Assembly (NCBI GenBank): GCA_003545625.1
Contig: DODH01000029.1
Coordinates: forward strand, 6,612 to 13,824
DNA: 7,213 nt
Source of the DNA: Nitrospina sp.
GTDB taxonomy: Bacteria > Nitrospinota > Nitrospinia > Nitrospinales > VA-1
Direction: 5' to 3'
Of the stretch, positions 4,990 to 7,213 are shown piece by piece. The position numbers were made by a program, and so were the translations under genes. A model generated the notes under the pieces. That model made no database searches and was not told where the DNA came from. It worked only from the letters and a program-made list of their open reading frames with translations. Positions within the stretch are counted from its first letter, which is position 1, and each line of letters opens with the position of its first letter.

Positions 4990-6249
4990 TTAGAGTAACG
5001 GCTCGAGAAACAGCCCATCCGTTTTCCACTTTTCCATCTCTTCTTTGGTGGGGACGGGCGGCACAGGTCTTATGGCTGTGCGTTTGTCTAGAGGATCATG
5101 GAATGTCCGGGCATAGGCCTCAGCCTTCCAAAGATAGAGATGCGGGAAAATCATACCCCAGGCAGCCATGGGTGTTTCGGGAACACCACGGGTAACCCGG
5201 CGATACCAAAGGGCATCCGGCCAATCTTTTAAAAGCTTGTCCGTATGATCTCCTTCGATTTTTGTGGTATCAGGATTATTTTCATTTCTGAAATCAAGAG
5301 CCCCGGTCATCATGGGGATGCCATCCGTGCCGTGACAGACAGCGCAGAGGAGCCCTTCTGTTTGCGGATGGGTCCCTTCGAACACCAGCTTGCCCTCGGC
5401 AATGGCATCTTTATCATCCCACCAGGTCCATTGATTGGGGAATTTGCCTTCCACAGGCATATGAGTCGGGTCTCGCAGAGTTTTTAAATAAGACACGAGA
5501 ACAGACAACTCATCTTCACTCAAATCATCTCCATAATAAGTCGGCATGGCTTTTTTGGATTTTGGGTCCTCAAAACCCGGAGCTTGATTTTCTCGAGGGT
5601 TGAGGATTTGACCTTTAATATAATCCTCGGAGTAAAGGCCGATCTGTTTGGAACCTAAATTGGGGCCACGATCTGAGTTGCCTTCCCAGAATACTTTATG
5701 GCAGTTGAAACATTTATTATTTTCGAACACTTCGCGTCCTGCGGCGACGACTTCCGGTCCAGCCAAACCTTCCAGTTTAATGGGAGGCCTATTGAGTTTG
5801 GCGAGTTCAATCTCAGGATCAAACTGGGGCAGTTGCGCTGTCACCACAATGAAGATGGCGGAGGCCAAGGCGTAGGTTGTTAGAATTCGTATGATCCAGT
5901 CAAAACTCGATTTTTCCTGTTTGAGTGTTTTCCAGTCCAGAAGCGTAAAGAAGAAGAAACCCACTAAAGCGAAAGTGACAAACTCAATTTGCCACCAGAT
6001 GGGGAAATTAAATTTACCTGCCAAGACCCAAAGGATTGCTGCTATAACTATAATTACAGGAATCTTGAACCGGATGTTCTGGAAAAGGGTTTTCTCTTCC
6101 AGTTTTTTGGGTTTGATATTTAAGAGGATGGCATAAATCAGCATCACTGCCGCCCCGGTAATGGCCCCTGCAATCCCAAAAGTGGTGTAAAGGGCGAACA
6201 GACCACTTAGCGCGGCAATAACACCAATAATGATCACATCAATTTTCAT
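4990..6249 (-). CDS. Membrane-anchored di-haem cytochrome c
   Basis: A 419-aa electron-transfer protein. The N-terminal ~140 residues hold about five membrane helices (roughly 2-20, 27-43, 63-80, 85-106, 117-140). The rest is soluble, presumably periplasmic, with two class-I cytochrome c domains. The haem motifs are CFNCH (Cys180, Cys183, His184) and CAVCH (Cys302, Cys305, His306). Likely axial methionines are in KKAMPTYY (about Met235) and TPMAAWG (about Met361). The stretch MPTYYGDDLSEDELSVLVSYLKTL is the usual C-terminal helix of such domains. An open frame extends 32 codons further up, into the upstream gene; the ATG at 6249 is chosen because AGGAG sits 10 bases before it and the first membrane helix begins there. 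It lies 22 bases after the bd-like subunit in the same operon and probably exchanges electrons with it. There is no catalytic domain, so the role is electron transfer or subunit anchoring. The donor is unknown. Confidence 0.92.
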   Translation of the reverse strand: MKIDVIIIGVIAALSGLFALYTTFGIAGAITGAAVMLIYAILLNIKPKKLEEKTLFQNIRFKIPVIIVIAAILWVLAGKFNFPIWWQIEFVTFALVGFFFFTLLDWKTLKQEKSSFDWIIRILTTYALASAIFIVVTAQLPQFDPEIELAKLNRPPIKLEGLAGPEVVAAGREVFENNKCFNCHKVFWEGNSDRGPNLGSKQIGLYSEDYIKGQILNPRENQAPGFEDPKSKKAMPTYYGDDLSEDELSVLVSYLKTLRDPTHMPVEGKFPNQWTWWDDKDAIAEGKLVFEGTHPQTEGLLCAVCHGTDGIPMMTGALDFRNENNPDTTKIEGDHTDKLLKDWPDALWYRRVTRGVPETPMAAWGMIFPHLYLWKAEAYARTFHDPLDKRTAIRPVPPVPTKEEMEKWKTDGLFLEPLL

Positions 6250-6259
6250 TACACGTTTG

Positions 6260-6264
6260 CTCCT
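6260..6264 (-). promoter_or_regulatory. Ribosome binding site of the di-haem cytochrome gene
   Basis: AGGAG on the minus strand lies in the 22-base gap after the bd-like subunit's stop, 10 bases before ATG 6249. It supports that start over the longer upstream frame. Confidence 0.65.
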
Positions 6265-6271
6265 GAAAAAC

Positions 6272-7213
6272 TTATTCGGCCATTTGCGGTGCTGCCTGCA
6301 CAGGCCCGGTTTCTTTCGGTTTGGTTTTGGGATACTTGATTCCAATCCAGATGATGGCTGTCATCAGGACGAAAAAGGTCCAAACAATCACTGTGACGTG
6401 GAAGCCCGACTCAGCCAGGGTCGGCGCAAATTTTTCCGGGGTTACATCCTTGAACACCTTATAAATATGCCAATTCATCCTCGACAGTTCTCGAATGGTA
6501 CCCATCCAGCTCATCAGCCAGATATCTGAGAATCCCAGGAAAATAAGAACGTAAGGCCCTAGCGGATTGATCTTGCCATAATGCACTTTTCCAGTTTTGG
6601 TCGCGATGGTATAAAAAATATAGTTAATAAAGGTAACGGTCACTAAACAGAATGCCGCCGTATTTTTTGAAACCATCAGGGCCAGAAAAGCCAGATTATC
6701 CGGCAAAACCATATCTGGATTCATGCCGGGTTCAGGAAGCATGGTGGCGAAGAACCGTCTGGGAGTGAACCAGATGGTGGCGGAAATAACAATCAATATG
6801 AAACCAAATTTCATAGCTGGGAAAAACCGCTCGGCATTTTCAATCCGCTTCATACTGACCCACATATAAATGTTGCTGACGCTGAACATGGTTCCTACTA
6901 AAAGCCCTTGCACCAGCATGAACATGGATTCCCGGTCAGACATGATATACATGCCGATGGTTGCGTCGTATTGGTAAATTTCGGCGACGAAAATATAACC
7001 CATTGCCGGCAGGGGAATCATGATAGCAACGCCGATGAGGTTGCCGATATAACCGACCCAGTCATAATATTCCCGCTCTTCTTTTTTGTCTGACCACAGG
7101 TACATATACGCACCGATGATACAAACCATATAACCGCCAAAGGTTCCGTTGCCCACCAGCCGGTGATAGTTCAGGGGCATCCAAATTGAAGTGGTAATCT
7201 TATCCCACTCCCC
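6272..7213 (-). CDS. Cytochrome bd-like oxidase subunit I homologue (5' end missing)
   Basis: A polytopic membrane protein; 313 residues are visible and the frame stays open to the window edge, so the N-terminus is missing. An internal Met at 7178-7180 is not the start: the preceding residues GEWDKITTSIW continue the same conserved segment. About seven membrane helices are visible (numbering from that Met: 13-29, 42-67, 86-108, 121-139, 162-191, 205-226, 260-282). MGTIRELSRMNWH (226-238) lies where canonical CydA has the ExGRQPW motif, but GRQPW is replaced by SRMNW. This is typical of the divergent bd-like family rather than true quinol oxidases. The immediate downstream gene is a di-haem cytochrome c, again unlike cydAB. 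No CydB is in view. It probably forms a membrane complex with the cytochrome; whether it reduces oxygen is not decidable here, since the N-terminal haem ligands are outside the window. Confidence 0.83.
   Translation of the reverse strand, partial: GEWDKITTSIWMPLNYHRLVGNGTFGGYMVCIIGAYMYLWSDKKEEREYYDWVGYIGNLIGVAIMIPLPAMGYIFVAEIYQYDATIGMYIMSDRESMFMLVQGLLVGTMFSVSNIYMWVSMKRIENAERFFPAMKFGFILIVISATIWFTPRRFFATMLPEPGMNPDMVLPDNLAFLALMVSKNTAAFCLVTVTFINYIFYTIATKTGKVHYGKINPLGPYVLIFLGFSDIWLMSWMGTIRELSRMNWHIYKVFKDVTPEKFAPTLAESGFHVTVIVWTFFVLMTAIIWIGIKYPKTKPKETGPVQAAPQMAE

Noticed and set aside
6250..6345. 32-codon N-terminal extension of the di-haem cytochrome
   Set aside because: It overlaps the C-terminal coding region of the bd-like subunit, is basic and low-complexity, and a ribosome site sits right before the ATG at 6249.
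4971..6529. Plus-strand frames of 75-99 aa inside the cytochrome operon
   Set aside because: Antisense to well-supported haem and membrane-protein genes, no recognisable domains.

Overview
The window (7213 bp, moderate GC) reads as a chromosomal segment of a free-living, respiring Gram-negative-type bacterium. The most diagnostic part is a minus-strand pair at the right end: a polytopic cytochrome bd-like oxidase subunit followed by a membrane-anchored di-haem cytochrome c. From memory, this combination resembles modules of nitrite-oxidising and related lineages (Nitrospina/Nitrospira-like). The taxonomic placement is an inference from gene content, not a result.

Layout, left to right. (1) Plus strand, 1-3356: the 3' part of an S49 signal peptide peptidase (sppA-like), a YiiM-type MOSC-domain protein, an unrecognised 192-aa protein and a complete dihydrolipoyl dehydrogenase (lpd). 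The last three are closely spaced (10 and 27-48 bp gaps) and look co-transcribed. (2) Repeat copy 1 (3337-3428) fills the convergent gap between lpd and a small minus-strand two-helix membrane protein (3429-3701). (3) A divergent gap (3702-3754) leads to a plus-strand pair: a 71-aa zinc-ribbon protein resembling the N-terminus of thioredoxin 2, and a BolA-family protein. (4) Repeat copy 2 (4280-4377) fills the next convergent gap, between bolA and a minus-strand leucine-rich-repeat protein (4381-4860). The LRR gene has its own plausible promoter, overlapped by a perfect 7-bp dyad. (5) A strong intrinsic terminator (4937-4972) ends the minus-strand respiratory operon, made of the di-haem cytochrome c (4990-6249) and the bd-like subunit (6272 to the window edge, 5' end missing).

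The most noteworthy non-genic signal is the pair of ~92-98 bp elements. They share terminal inverted repeats with the core CCACTAGGCG, an identical 18-bp right end and a conserved internal hairpin. Both lie in the same orientation between convergent genes. The stop codons of all four flanking genes lie inside the element or within 3 bp of its edge. They look like a small non-autonomous mobile (MITE/REP-like) or 3'-end-processing repeat family. The rest is recognisable household, Fe-S/redox and respiratory gene content.
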